DNA from: Ensifer sp. IC4062
GTDB taxonomy: Bacteria; Pseudomonadota; Alphaproteobacteria; Rhizobiales; Rhizobiaceae
Direction of reading: 5' to 3'
Assembly: GCF_020193575.1 (NCBI RefSeq)
Contig: NZ_JADYVD010000017.1
Coordinates: 1-64,000 of the forward strand
Length of the DNA: 64,000 nucleotides
Part shown: positions 1 through 6,664 of the stretch, one piece after another
Layout: the number at the start of each line of letters is the position of its first letter
Numbering within the stretch: position 1 is the stretch's first letter
Notes under the pieces: model-generated
The model's database searches: none
What the model was told of the DNA's origin: nothing
What the model saw: only the letters and a program-made list of their open reading frames with translations
Position numbers and translations under genes: made by a program

Positions 1-80
1 CAGCCCCGGCCGACCGCAGGCGCAAGCCGAGGACGGAAAAACAAACAAAAACCGGGCTGCCGACCCGGGAAAACAGCTAA

Positions 81-157
<77 letters not shown>

Positions 158-324
158 AAGTTTTCCAAGATTATCAAGAGTTTATCGGCCTCCAACTCGG
201 AGGCCGAAGTCGTTTTTACCCCTAGCACAAACCTAGCACAAAACCCGGCGCCGATTTGACTGGTCCCTTGAGGTCGTGATTCCCTGTTCCCATATCGAAA
301 ACGGAAAACAAGCAGGGGGCCGGT

Positions 325-1647
325 ATGGCGAGCCACGAAATCCTCGGAGGGAAGGTCAATGTCTACCGGCGCGGGGGGCTCACCTGGCATTGCTCGGCGT
401 CCGTAAAAGGCCGCCAGTACCGTGCCAGCACCAAGGAAACCGGACTGGAACAGGCGAAAGCGTTTGCGGAAGACTGGTATCTTGGCCTGCGGGGCAAATC
501 AGCCGCAGGGTTGATCAAGGCCGAGAAGACCTTCGCGGAGGGTGCCAAGAAGTTCGAAGAGGAATACGCCGTCATCACCGAAGGTGAGCGCAGCCCCAAG
601 TGGGTGGAAGGCCACAGCATCCGTTTGCGGCTCCACCTGAACCCGTTCTTCGGCAAGATGGGCCTGTCCGAGATCAACGCCGGTACTGTTCAGGACTACC
701 GCGTTCACCGGATGACGACCTCCAAGACCGGAAAGCCGCCATCGCGCAGCACCCTGCATGATGAAGTTGGCACCTTGCGGCAGGTCTTAAAGACGGCCAT
801 TCGCCATAAGTGGCTCAGCCATCTTCCCGACCTGTCGCCGCCTTATAAGACACAAGGCAAGATCAGTCACAGGCCGTGGTTTAGCCCGGCCGAATACAAG
901 CAACTCTACGAGGCTACCCGGCATAACGCCAAGGAGCCGAAGAACAAGCACTTCCGCTGGGAAGCCGAACAGTTGCACGACTTCGTGCTGTTCATGGGCA
1001 ATACCGGTCTTCGGCCCGATGAGGCCAAGCAGCTCCAGCATCGGGACGTGACCATTGTCGTGGACCCGGATACCCGCGAGCGCATCCTTGAAATCGAAGT
1101 GCGCGGCAAGCGCGGCATTGGCTGGTGCAAGTCCATGCCCGGCGCGGTGAAGCCCTATGAGCGGCTGCGCGATCGCCTGAAGCCTGTGCGCGGAAAGGGC
1201 AAAAGCGAGGACGGAGAGCTTCCGGCGCCGACTGATCTGCTCTTTCCCGGCAATTATCTCAAGATGTTCAACAATCTTCTTGATGCACAGCATCTCAAGC
1301 TGGACCGGGACGGCAAACCTCGGACAGCCTACAGCCTACGTCACACTTATATATGCCTTCGGCTCATGGAAGGCGCAGACGTCTACGCCATTGCCAAAAA
1401 CTGCCGCACGAGCGTCGAAATGATCGAGAAATTCTACGCGGCGCACATCAAGACCACTTTGGACGCTTCCGTCATCAACGCCCGCAAGCCCAAGCAGAGG
1501 GCTAACCGGGCACGGAAGATGCCGAGGGCGGCGGCACCGCCGCCCCTGCACGGACACGAGGCTCCACAGCCTCGTAGAGGCACCCGAACGGGTGTCCAGA
1601 CGAACCGCTTGCCGGTTCGAAGCGCCCGCTTGGCGGGGCGCTCATAG
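325..1647 (+). CDS. tyrosine-type site-specific integrase
   Basis: Integrase of the phage/ICE tyrosine recombinase family, probably responsible for integration into the neighbouring tRNA gene. The N-terminal part (about 1-80) is an arm-binding-like region and a SAM-like core-binding domain follows (about 80-170). The catalytic domain shows Arg230 in a GLRPDE motif, the SLRH box (Arg339, His340) and the nucleophile Tyr371 in IEKFYAAH. The first position of the HxxR box is Tyr rather than His, a tolerated variant. ATG 325 follows a G-rich Shine-Dalgarno. The last 55-60 residues are Arg/Pro-rich and are encoded by a run of perfect hairpins (1526-1642), so the protein may be extended by read-through into a structured 3' region. 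Confidence 0.93.
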   Translation: MASHEILGGKVNVYRRGGLTWHCSASVKGRQYRASTKETGLEQAKAFAEDWYLGLRGKSAAGLIKAEKTFAEGAKKFEEEYAVITEGERSPKWVEGHSIRLRLHLNPFFGKMGLSEINAGTVQDYRVHRMTTSKTGKPPSRSTLHDEVGTLRQVLKTAIRHKWLSHLPDLSPPYKTQGKISHRPWFSPAEYKQLYEATRHNAKEPKNKHFRWEAEQLHDFVLFMGNTGLRPDEAKQLQHRDVTIVVDPDTRERILEIEVRGKRGIGWCKSMPGAVKPYERLRDRLKPVRGKGKSEDGELPAPTDLLFPGNYLKMFNNLLDAQHLKLDRDGKPRTAYSLRHTYICLRLMEGADVYAIAKNCRTSVEMIEKFYAAHIKTTLDASVINARKPKQRANRARKMPRAAAPPPLHGHEAPQPRRGTRTGVQTNRLPVRSARLAGRS

Positions 1648-1693
1648 AAGGTTTAGCCTTCTCTCAGTCCGGCCACGCCCTCGCGGTGTGGTC
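1526..1693 (+). repeat. array of seven consecutive stem-loops at the integrase 3' end
   Basis: Seven different hairpins follow one another with short spacers: 1526-1545 (GGGCGGCGG/CCGCCGCCC), 1557-1574 (CGAGGCT/AGCCTCG), 1581-1594 (CACCC/GGGTG), 1601-1619 (CGAACCG/CGGTTCG), 1621-1642 (AGCGCC...GGCGCT, one bulge), 1646-1662 (AGAAGG/CCTTCT) and 1671-1693 (GGCCAC/GTGGTC, with G-T pairs). The first five are inside the integrase frame. There is no T-run, so this is not a standard intrinsic terminator. It could be a structured RNA, an RNA-stability element or a recombination substrate. Confidence 0.7.
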
Positions 1694-1718
1694 GGAGCCA
1701 TTTGGACTCATGTGAAGA

Positions 1719-1750
1719 ATATTGACAATATGTGTTACAAAACCCACAAT
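1719..1750 (+). promoter_or_regulatory. toxin-antitoxin promoter with overlapping operator palindrome
   Basis: The perfect palindrome ATATTG-A-CAATAT (1719-1731) overlaps a consensus -35 TTGACA at 1722-1727. A weak -10 (CACAAT, 1745-1750) follows after 17 bases. This layout fits autorepression by the RHH antitoxin encoded just downstream, which is an inference from how ParD-type operons work. Confidence 0.55.
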
Positions 1751-1769
1751 AAAAGGAGAACGAGAGGAT

Positions 1770-2027
1770 ATGCTTATGGCATCGGGAAACATTCATGTGC
1801 GGGTGAGCGGCCAACTGGAAGCCCACCTTCAGCAGCAGATCGGCGAGGGCGGTCTCTACGAAAATGCCAGTGAGTATATTCGCGCCTTGATCCGTCGCGA
1901 CTTGCAGACCCGCGAGGAAGCGTGGGAGACCCTGCAGAAGGAACTGGCCCCCGCTATGCGGGCCGATGACAGTGAATTCGTCACCGTCACGGCCGAGGAT
2001 GTCATCCGTCGTAACCAGCGCCGCTAA
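1770..2027 (+). CDS. ParD-like ribbon-helix-helix antitoxin
   Basis: An 85-aa protein with the ParD signature. A short beta strand (IHVRVSG) is followed by helices containing GGLYENASEYIRALIRRDLQ, then an acidic C-terminal tail that would wrap the toxin. ATG 1770 is preferred because a GGAG/GAGAGG run lies immediately upstream; an in-frame TG-rich extension to 1722 has no ribosome site. The stop is 2 bases before the toxin start, so the two are translationally coupled. The protein should neutralise the ParE-family toxin and, with it, repress the promoter at 1719-1750. On a mobile island it would favour maintenance. Confidence 0.85.
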   Translation: MLMASGNIHVRVSGQLEAHLQQQIGEGGLYENASEYIRALIRRDLQTREEAWETLQKELAPAMRADDSEFVTVTAEDVIRRNQRR

Positions 2028-2029
2028 CA

Positions 2030-2395
2030 ATGGTCGCCTATCGGTTTTACCCGCGTGCGGATGCCGCGCAGGATAAGATTTGGGAAAATACCGTCAAGGA
2101 TTGGGGTGAGAAGCAGGCCGTGGCCTATATCACGGGCTTGCACCTCCATTTGCAGCGGTTATGCGACAACCGGATGATTTGGCGGAAGTTGCCGCAAAAG
2201 CTTGCGGTCCCTGCCGACGTGAAGCGCGAGGCGTATTTCAGTCGTTACGAGCATCATTACGTGTTTTTCCGAGAACTGGATAACGGTGACCTGGGTGTGA
2301 TGAGCATCCTGTATGAGAAGATGGATTTGCCGGTACGCCTCATGGATGATCTGGCTGCACTGAATGAAAAGGCGGCCAGTGCAGAAAACGACTAA
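2030..2395 (+). CDS. ParE/RelE-superfamily toxin
   Basis: A 121-aa protein starting 2 bases after the antitoxin stop. It has the ParE-like pattern: an early Tyr/Phe-rich strand (YRFYP), a central amphipathic helix (EKQAVAYITGLHLHLQRL), a basic stretch and a C-terminal beta sheet (YFSRYEHHYVFFREL...GVMSILYEKMD) in which toxins of this fold place their active residues. Gyrase poisoning or mRNA cleavage are the known activities of the superfamily; the sequence does not decide which. The 8-15 residues after the last strand are variable. Confidence 0.82.
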   Translation: MVAYRFYPRADAAQDKIWENTVKDWGEKQAVAYITGLHLHLQRLCDNRMIWRKLPQKLAVPADVKREAYFSRYEHHYVFFRELDNGDLGVMSILYEKMDLPVRLMDDLAALNEKAASAEND

Positions 2396-2410
2396 GGGGA
2401 GGGGGAACGG

Positions 2411-2660
2411 ATGCCGGACAATCAGGATAAAGCCTATGAGGATTGGCTAGCCGACCTGCCGGAACGTTGTGCGGAACTGATGCGTGACGACTCCAAGGGG
2501 GTTCCCTTGAGGATGCCTTTGCCCCCTTGAGGCTGTACATCAGGCGCACATGGTGGAAATCGAGGCCGGATTGGCGGAGGCTGATCGGGGACAGTTTGCC
2601 AGTTCGGAACAGGTTGCAGGCGTTCTGACAAAAGCCCCGTACATCAGTCCGCATCTATGA
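2411..2660 (+). pseudogene. decayed antitoxin-like gene with two frameshifts
   Basis: An ATG at 2411 with a strong AGGGGAGGGGG Shine-Dalgarno opens a 39-codon frame that stops at 2530. The reading continues in another frame as LEDAFAPL (about 2506-2530) and then, after a second shift, as EAVHQAHMVEIEAGLAEADR and onward to a stop at 2660. The string IEAGLAEADRGQFASSEQV is typical of the C-terminal part of CopG/RHH-type antitoxins. Two CCCTTGAGG copies (2504-2512 and 2523-2531 regions) mark the damaged part. I infer one ancestral gene of about 80 codons that is now broken. No partner toxin remains. Confidence 0.45.
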
Positions 2661-2750
2661 CAAAATGCCCTTGGGGATAAGGGGAGGATGCAGATCGATA
2701 CCGGGCGAAATAGGGCTTGCCCTATGTGTCGAGTATGACTAACAGGATAG

Positions 2751-2827
2751 CGCGGGATGGAGCAGCCCGGTAGCTCGCAAGGCTCATAACCTTGAGGTCG
2801 TTGGTTCAAATCCAACTCCCGCAACCA
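2751..2827 (+). tRNA. second tRNA-fMet (CAT), island-borne
   Basis: A complete 77-nt initiator tRNA with encoded CCA. It has acceptor CGCGGGA/TCCCGCA with unpaired C1-A72, D stem GAGC/GCTC, anticodon stem CAAGG/CCTTG around CTCATAA, and T stem GTTGG/CCAAC. All stems pair perfectly, with compensatory differences from the copy at 81-157. It is therefore a functional-looking, diverged copy, not a fragment. It may mark the left end of an older element nested in tandem, or be cargo that supplies initiator tRNA. Confidence 0.93.
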
Positions 2828-3142
2828 AATCACCCAAAACAACGTAGCCCTGATGTCCTGCCGCCTCATGAAGGCGGTTGTCGTCACTTCCTTCCCAGCG
2901 CAAGGCATGCGGCGTTTGCCGTGGGCGGCGTTCTGTCGTTCCCCGTCACCGGCAGAGCCACGCGGCCGGAACGGTCGGGGTATGCGCCCGGTTTCTGCCG
3001 CCGGCAATCGGCTGCCCGCTCCCTTCGCTGCGCTCCCGTGTTGCCGTTGCCTGCGGTCGCCTTCGGCTCAGAACGCGCGGTCGCAAAAATCCCCCGACCG
3101 GCCGCGACAGGCGCAGCCGGATAACCAACGGGAGAACCGATC
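2828..3142 (+). other. GC-rich stretch without recognisable gene
   Basis: About 315 bases between the second tRNA and the 65-aa gene. Several short open frames overlap here in all frames because of high GC content, but none has a ribosome site or recognisable product. No T-run terminator is seen after the tRNA. The region ends in a GGGAG Shine-Dalgarno for the next gene. Confidence 0.4.
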
Positions 3143-3340
3143 ATGAAACCGACCCCAAAGAGCAAACCCGACTTCGCCGTTTACGTTGTCGAAGGTGAGG
3201 GCGACAAAGCCCACTGGACGAAAATAGGCGCGGGATGGTCCCACAGCGACGGCGACGGGTTCAATATCACGCTGTCGGCCGTTCCGCTCAACGGACGCCT
3301 GACCATTCGCAAGCCCAAAACCGAACGGGATGACGCGTAA
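3143..3340 (+). CDS. small conserved-looking protein of unknown function, coupled to methyltransferase
   Basis: A 65-aa protein with ATG 3143 preceded by GGGAGAACC. The middle reads as alternating strands (FAVYVVEGEGD, WTKIGAGWSHSDGDGFNITL, NGRLTI), resembling short DUF736-like beta proteins common beside conjugation genes, though I cannot confirm family membership. Its stop codon overlaps the methyltransferase start by one base (TAATG), so the two are co-translated. Confidence 0.7.
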   Translation: MKPTPKSKPDFAVYVVEGEGDKAHWTKIGAGWSHSDGDGFNITLSAVPLNGRLTIRKPKTERDDA

Positions 3341-3984
3341 TGCGCCCCGTTCGTAACACCATTCTCTACGGCGACTGCATCTCCCTGATGCAGCGCCTCC
3401 CAAACGGGGCGGTGGATTTTATCCTGACCGATCCTCCGTACCTTGTCCGTTATCGCGACCGCCAGGGCCGCACCGTGGCCAATGACGCCAACGACGACTG
3501 GCTGAAACCCGCCTTTGCCGAGATGTACCGCGTCCTCAAACCCGGTAGCCTTGCCGTCAGCTTCTACGGCTGGAACAAAGTCGATGCCTTCATGGACGCG
3601 TGGCGGGAAGCTGGGTTTCGTGTCGTCGGGCATCTTGTATTCCACAAGGGCTATGCGTCTTCGCAACGCTATCTGCGCCATACTCACGAGCAAGCCTACC
3701 TTCTGGCGAAAGGTTCAGCGTTAGCGCCTCATAGTCCCTTAGCCGACGTGTTGCCGTGGGACAGCACCGGCAATCGGCTGCATCCGACGCAAAAACCGCT
3801 GCGGCCTCTGGAGGAAATTATTCGCTCGCTCACCCGGCCGGGTGACCTCGTTCTTGACCCCTTTTGCGGGTCAGGCAGCACCCTCGTCGCCGCGCGGCGT
3901 TGTGGACGTGATTTTCTCGGCATCGAGCTGGAGAAGCATCACCATATGACCGCCAGCCTGCGGGCTCACGCCGCACTCCCGTAA
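3340..3984 (+). CDS. orphan DNA methyltransferase (N6-adenine/N4-cytosine class)
   Basis: A 214-aa S-adenosylmethionine-dependent DNA methyltransferase. The catalytic motif TDPPY is at residues 30-34, the target-recognition part lies in the middle, and the AdoMet-binding motif DPFCGSG is at 173-179. This catalytic-first order is the beta class. NRLHPTQKP upstream of the FCGSG motif is the usual lead-in. It is short compared with restriction-system enzymes (about 280-400 aa) and no endonuclease gene is adjacent. I infer a solitary methylase of phage/mobile-element type that marks island DNA against host restriction. The recognised site cannot be read from sequence. Confidence 0.88.
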   Translation: MRPVRNTILYGDCISLMQRLPNGAVDFILTDPPYLVRYRDRQGRTVANDANDDWLKPAFAEMYRVLKPGSLAVSFYGWNKVDAFMDAWREAGFRVVGHLVFHKGYASSQRYLRHTHEQAYLLAKGSALAPHSPLADVLPWDSTGNRLHPTQKPLRPLEEIIRSLTRPGDLVLDPFCGSGSTLVAARRCGRDFLGIELEKHHHMTASLRAHAALP

Positions 3985-4011
3985 AGGGAGCGGGCGCGCG
4001 CCCAAGCCGTT

Positions 4012-4308
4012 TTAGTCGATAACCTCGATAATTTCGTAGCTCTTCACAAACGCGCCTACGCCGTCATTCAGCAGCGCAAAGATGCTTTCCTTCGAGATCG
4101 GAAGGCACTCTATCTTCTCAAGCTGCATAGGCAGCCACTCTTCGTCCTTGTCGCTCGCAACATCTCTTCGCAACTCGCGAAGCGCCTCACGGGCACTTTC
4201 CTCGTCGTAAAAGAATGTCTCCGGGATTCCGGTATAGGCCCAACGATCGTCACGGTCTTCATCGACACGTGCATAACTGTAAAAGGTGAATGTCTCGCCC
4301 TGGGACAT
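4012..4308 (-). CDS. acidic protein of unknown function
   Basis: A 98-aa acidic protein. I start it at the ATG complementary to 4306-4308 because a GGAGG sits 7-8 bases upstream of it; the in-frame ATG nine codons earlier has none. The sequence has aromatic-rich strands (ETFTFYSYARVDED, RWAYTGIPETFFYD) and a helix (EESAREALRELRRDVASD), with a hydrophobic end. I recognise no domain. It is transcribed away from the methyltransferase, convergent with it (27-base gap). Confidence 0.6.
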   Translation of the reverse strand: MSQGETFTFYSYARVDEDRDDRWAYTGIPETFFYDEESAREALRELRRDVASDKDEEWLPMQLEKIECLPISKESIFALLNDGVGAFVKSYEIIEVID

Positions 4309-4512
4309 GCCTGACCTCCAAATGGTTTCCGACACTGCAACACCGGGAGATGTGATCTCATTCCGGCCTGATCGCTACTCGCAAAAGTGTTAGCTGCCCG
4401 TCAATTGTAGGATTCTACAACGTTAGGCCGCTTCCCGGCTCCTGCAGTCGCGTCGCGCTCAGTCCCTGAAACACCGTCGAAGCCGCATTTAACTTGGGGC
4501 TAGGACCGAAAG

Positions 4513-4636
4513 GTGGAGCGTCGCCATGGAGGGGTGCAGGGGTTTCCCCTGCAAACCGCGCGCAGCGCGGTTTGCATTGGTATTATGATAGACAGGCCGC
4601 GCCGAGATAGCGCGGCAGCATAGCGGGAACGATGCA
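4513..4636 (-). repeat. direct repeat copy A: twin hairpins plus remnant 3' end of a membrane-protein gene
   Basis: It contains two abutting perfect hairpins, TGCAGGGG-TTT-CCCCTGCA (4535-4553) and AAACCGCGC-GCA-GCGCGGTTT (4553-4573), then TTGGTATTATGATAGACA. The same block recurs at 6069-6178. Read leftward, 4636-4579 encodes IVPAMLPRYLGAACLS-stop, matching ALPLVLPRYLGVVCLS-stop of the gene at 6132-6449. The DNA differences are mainly at third codon positions. Copy A is thus the severed 3' end of a diverged paralogue, and together with copy B it brackets the three genes at 4640-5987. Confidence 0.75.
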
Positions 4637-4639
4637 ATT

Positions 4640-5239
4640 TCAGGAGTTGGGCTGGCTGGCCATGTCACCTGAAGAATTGTCGTTCTGTCCGGATTGGTGG
4701 CTTGAAGTCAGGTCTTCTCGGCCAGTCCAACGATGTGATGGAAATTCCTGTATGATTGGATTGATGACAGTTTCAGCCTGTTTAAGAAGGTCATCCATCT
4801 CTGTACGAAATGAAGGGGTATGATACGCCCGCACCTCTGTCCAATGCCTCCGAAGGGCTGCGACGTCTCTGAAAAAATCGAGCAAGTCTGAGCGCATCAA
4901 CATCCAGTGCGGACGTGACAGCAATCCCGCCTCATATGCAGAGAACGCGCTGGAAGCTTGGTTCAGCCAGAGTTGCAGGTATCTTTGTTCCAATCGGGGA
5001 TCAGGGACATCCTGTCCGTCCAAGATGTCGAAAAAGCGGGAATCCTCGAAACCTAGCTTGATCAAATCACGATTGATATCATTTACCCGAAAAAAGACGT
5101 CCGTTGCGATTTGCCTCGCCATCTTGCGATATTGGGAGTAGGCGAAATAGGCAGAAGCAAATGAAATAACTGCGGAAACGATACTGATGATGAGGGGTAG
5201 AGAAGAACTGCCACCCTCTCCAGTCATGCGATATTCCAA
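4640..5239 (-). CDS. membrane-anchored protein of unknown function, third gene of the cargo operon
   Basis: A 199-aa protein. One hydrophobic segment near the N-terminus (about residues 13-36, LPLIISIVSAVISFASAYFA) is followed by YSQYRKM and a long helical cytoplasmic part rich in Arg, Asp and Trp, ending in a polar Ser/Asn/Gln tail. It resembles generic DUF4760-like single-TM proteins in layout, but I cannot assign a family. Its ATG lies inside the end of the DUF6879-like gene (16-base overlap), so the two are translationally coupled. It could act as the membrane effector of the operon, which is inference. Confidence 0.75.
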   Translation of the reverse strand: MEYRMTGEGGSSSLPLIISIVSAVISFASAYFAYSQYRKMARQIATDVFFRVNDINRDLIKLGFEDSRFFDILDGQDVPDPRLEQRYLQLWLNQASSAFSAYEAGLLSRPHWMLMRSDLLDFFRDVAALRRHWTEVRAYHTPSFRTEMDDLLKQAETVINPIIQEFPSHRWTGREDLTSSHQSGQNDNSSGDMASQPNS

Positions 5240-5781
5240 AATGGGCTGTCTGCAAGGCGGGTAGAGCCAGAGAGCGCCGCATCGCGGAGCTTGCAGAAAG
5301 GGACCGCAGCATCGCCGGTTACCTTCAGGTTGCCAAAATGATAACCTTCGAAATCGTAGAGCAGCACATACACTTCATGATCATCTATTAGCCAAAAATC
5401 AGGGAGGAAGCCGCTCACGTCGCGAAGCTCTGCCACCTGATATTCCTCGATGATGCGTATGTCTTCACCAGCCGGTGCGGAAAAACGATAGCCCCATATA
5501 ATCTCAAACCTTAGGTACTCACTGACTGGTTGCGTCACTAACCGGACGCGTTGGGTGATGACGCCACGCGAACTATTGGCTTTGATGACCTTGTTCCAGC
5601 CTTCCATCCCGGAAGGGTTCGGCGGCTCGCCATTGCGGAAAGCAGCCAAATCTTCCTCATCATCAAGAGCTCTATAAGATGGCAGGCATTCCAGACGAAA
5701 TACCTGTCGTTGCGCATCTTCTTGAATTGCGCGCTCGACATTCGCCATGGAGACCAATTGGCCGTTCTGGATAAAGTTCAT
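5224..5781 (-). CDS. DUF6879-like protein
   Basis: A 185-aa soluble protein. Residues about 27-150 follow the DUF6879 pattern known mostly from actinobacteria: VFRLECLPSY at the front, GVITQRVRLVTQPVSEYLRFE in the middle, AGEDIRII, then LPDFWLIDDHEVYVLLYD. The family function is unknown; in actinobacteria it sits beside helix-turn-helix regulators. Here it is the middle gene of a leftward operon, overlapping the 69-aa gene by 4 bases (ATGA) and the membrane gene by 16. The call rests on recalled motif similarity, not on a search. Confidence 0.72.
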   Translation of the reverse strand: MNFIQNGQLVSMANVERAIQEDAQRQVFRLECLPSYRALDDEEDLAAFRNGEPPNPSGMEGWNKVIKANSSRGVITQRVRLVTQPVSEYLRFEIIWGYRFSAPAGEDIRIIEEYQVAELRDVSGFLPDFWLIDDHEVYVLLYDFEGYHFGNLKVTGDAAVPFCKLRDAALSGSTRLADSPFWNIA

Positions 5782-5987
5782 GCATTCTTCTTTATTTCAT
5801 CAATAAGGCTTTGGTCGATCTCGACAACCGTTTCTCCAGACGGGGTTTCAGCAGCTTCGCCGATTTCGCGGTTCACCATGAAACCTTGGATAAACAATCG
5901 TCCATCCTCACCCCGAAATAGGGAAGGGGAGCTGGTCTTGCGAGAGTTCTTCGTCTTAGCAATCAGTGTCAGGCGTATATTCGACAT
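5778..5987 (-). CDS. small protein of unknown function, first gene of the cargo operon
   Basis: A 69-aa protein with start complementary to 5985-5987, supported by a strong AAGGAGGA Shine-Dalgarno 7 bases upstream; the longer open frame to 6104 runs into repeat copy B and has none. The N-terminus is basic (LTLIAKTKNSRKTSSPSLF), followed by a strand pair and an acidic C-terminal helix (VEIDQSLIDEIKKNA). It overlaps the DUF6879-like gene by 4 bases. The size and charge split would suit a DNA-binding or partner protein, but no domain is recognisable. Confidence 0.7.
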   Translation of the reverse strand: MSNIRLTLIAKTKNSRKTSSPSLFRGEDGRLFIQGFMVNREIGEAAETPSGETVVEIDQSLIDEIKKNA

Positions 5988-6068
5988 GCGCGTCCTCCTT
6001 GGCAGCCATATCATTGTTCCACATCCGTATAAGAACGCCAGCTGATTCTTGAGACCACGACTGGCGAG

Positions 6069-6178
6069 GTGGGGCACGGAGGGGGTGCAGGGGTTCCCCT
6101 GCAAACCGCGCGCAGCGCGGTCACGTTGGTATTATGATAGACAAACCACTCCAAGGTATCGCGGCAGCACGAGCGGCA
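6069..6178 (-). repeat. direct repeat copy B: twin hairpins at the 3' end of the membrane-protein gene
   Basis: It has the same order as copy A at 4513-4636: TGCAGGGG-TT-CCCCTGCA (6086-6103), ACCGCGC-GCA-GCGCGGT, then TTGGTATTATGATAGACA, in which TTATGATA contains the stop codon of the leftward gene at 6132-6449. It lies just upstream of the cargo operon start (5987). The hairpins could end transcription of the mobilisation operon, or act as a recombination or transfer site. Confidence 0.75.
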
Positions 6179-6449
6179 ATGCGAAGAGCAGGAAACCGCC
6201 GATCGCGAGGCCCAGGCCGCTTGCGCTCTTCCCCAACGACACCACCCAGACTGTGACACCGATGCAGGTGATAAGGACGCCCACGCAGTAGGCGACCGAA
6301 ATCACCGGGTGCAGCAATGAACAGAAGGCCATGGGTTTATAGCCGAGCCATCCTGCGGCTTGGTCGATGCCCCATCCGATGAGCAGGATGACGCTGGCGA
6401 GTGCGGCAAGGTTGCCGATGACGCGGGTGACCAGAGGAGAGTGCGACAT
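6132..6449 (-). CDS. small integral membrane protein at the end of the mobilisation operon
   Basis: A 105-aa protein, almost all hydrophobic, with three likely membrane helices: about 13-33 (AALASVILLIGWGIDQAAGW), 48-70 (VISVAYCVGVLITCIGVTVWVV) and 78-97. ATG complementary to 6447-6449 is chosen because GGA lies upstream and the longer frame is not protein-like. It follows the relaxase gene on the same strand. A diverged copy of its last 15 codons lies at 4579-4636. The function is unknown; the location suggests a mobilisation accessory or a cargo landing site. Confidence 0.7.
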   Translation of the reverse strand: MSHSPLVTRVIGNLAALASVILLIGWGIDQAAGWLGYKPMAFCSLLHPVISVAYCVGVLITCIGVTVWVVSLGKSASGLGLAIGGFLLFALPLVLPRYLGVVCLS

Positions 6450-6664
6450 GCGAGGTCCTTTGCGGCAGGAGAAAAATCCGGGGATGCGGCAGAACCACAG
6501 GCTCGGTGTGTGAAGGGAGGATGAGAGGGTAAGAGCGCACTTATACATTGCTTCGCAACATAGGTGCTCCGGCAGCCACAGGCTTGTGGCAATCCGCCGG
6601 AAAGGAACACCCTTGCGGGTGTGATTTTTAGGGATGGCAAGGATGCCAGTACCGGGGCCGCGAC

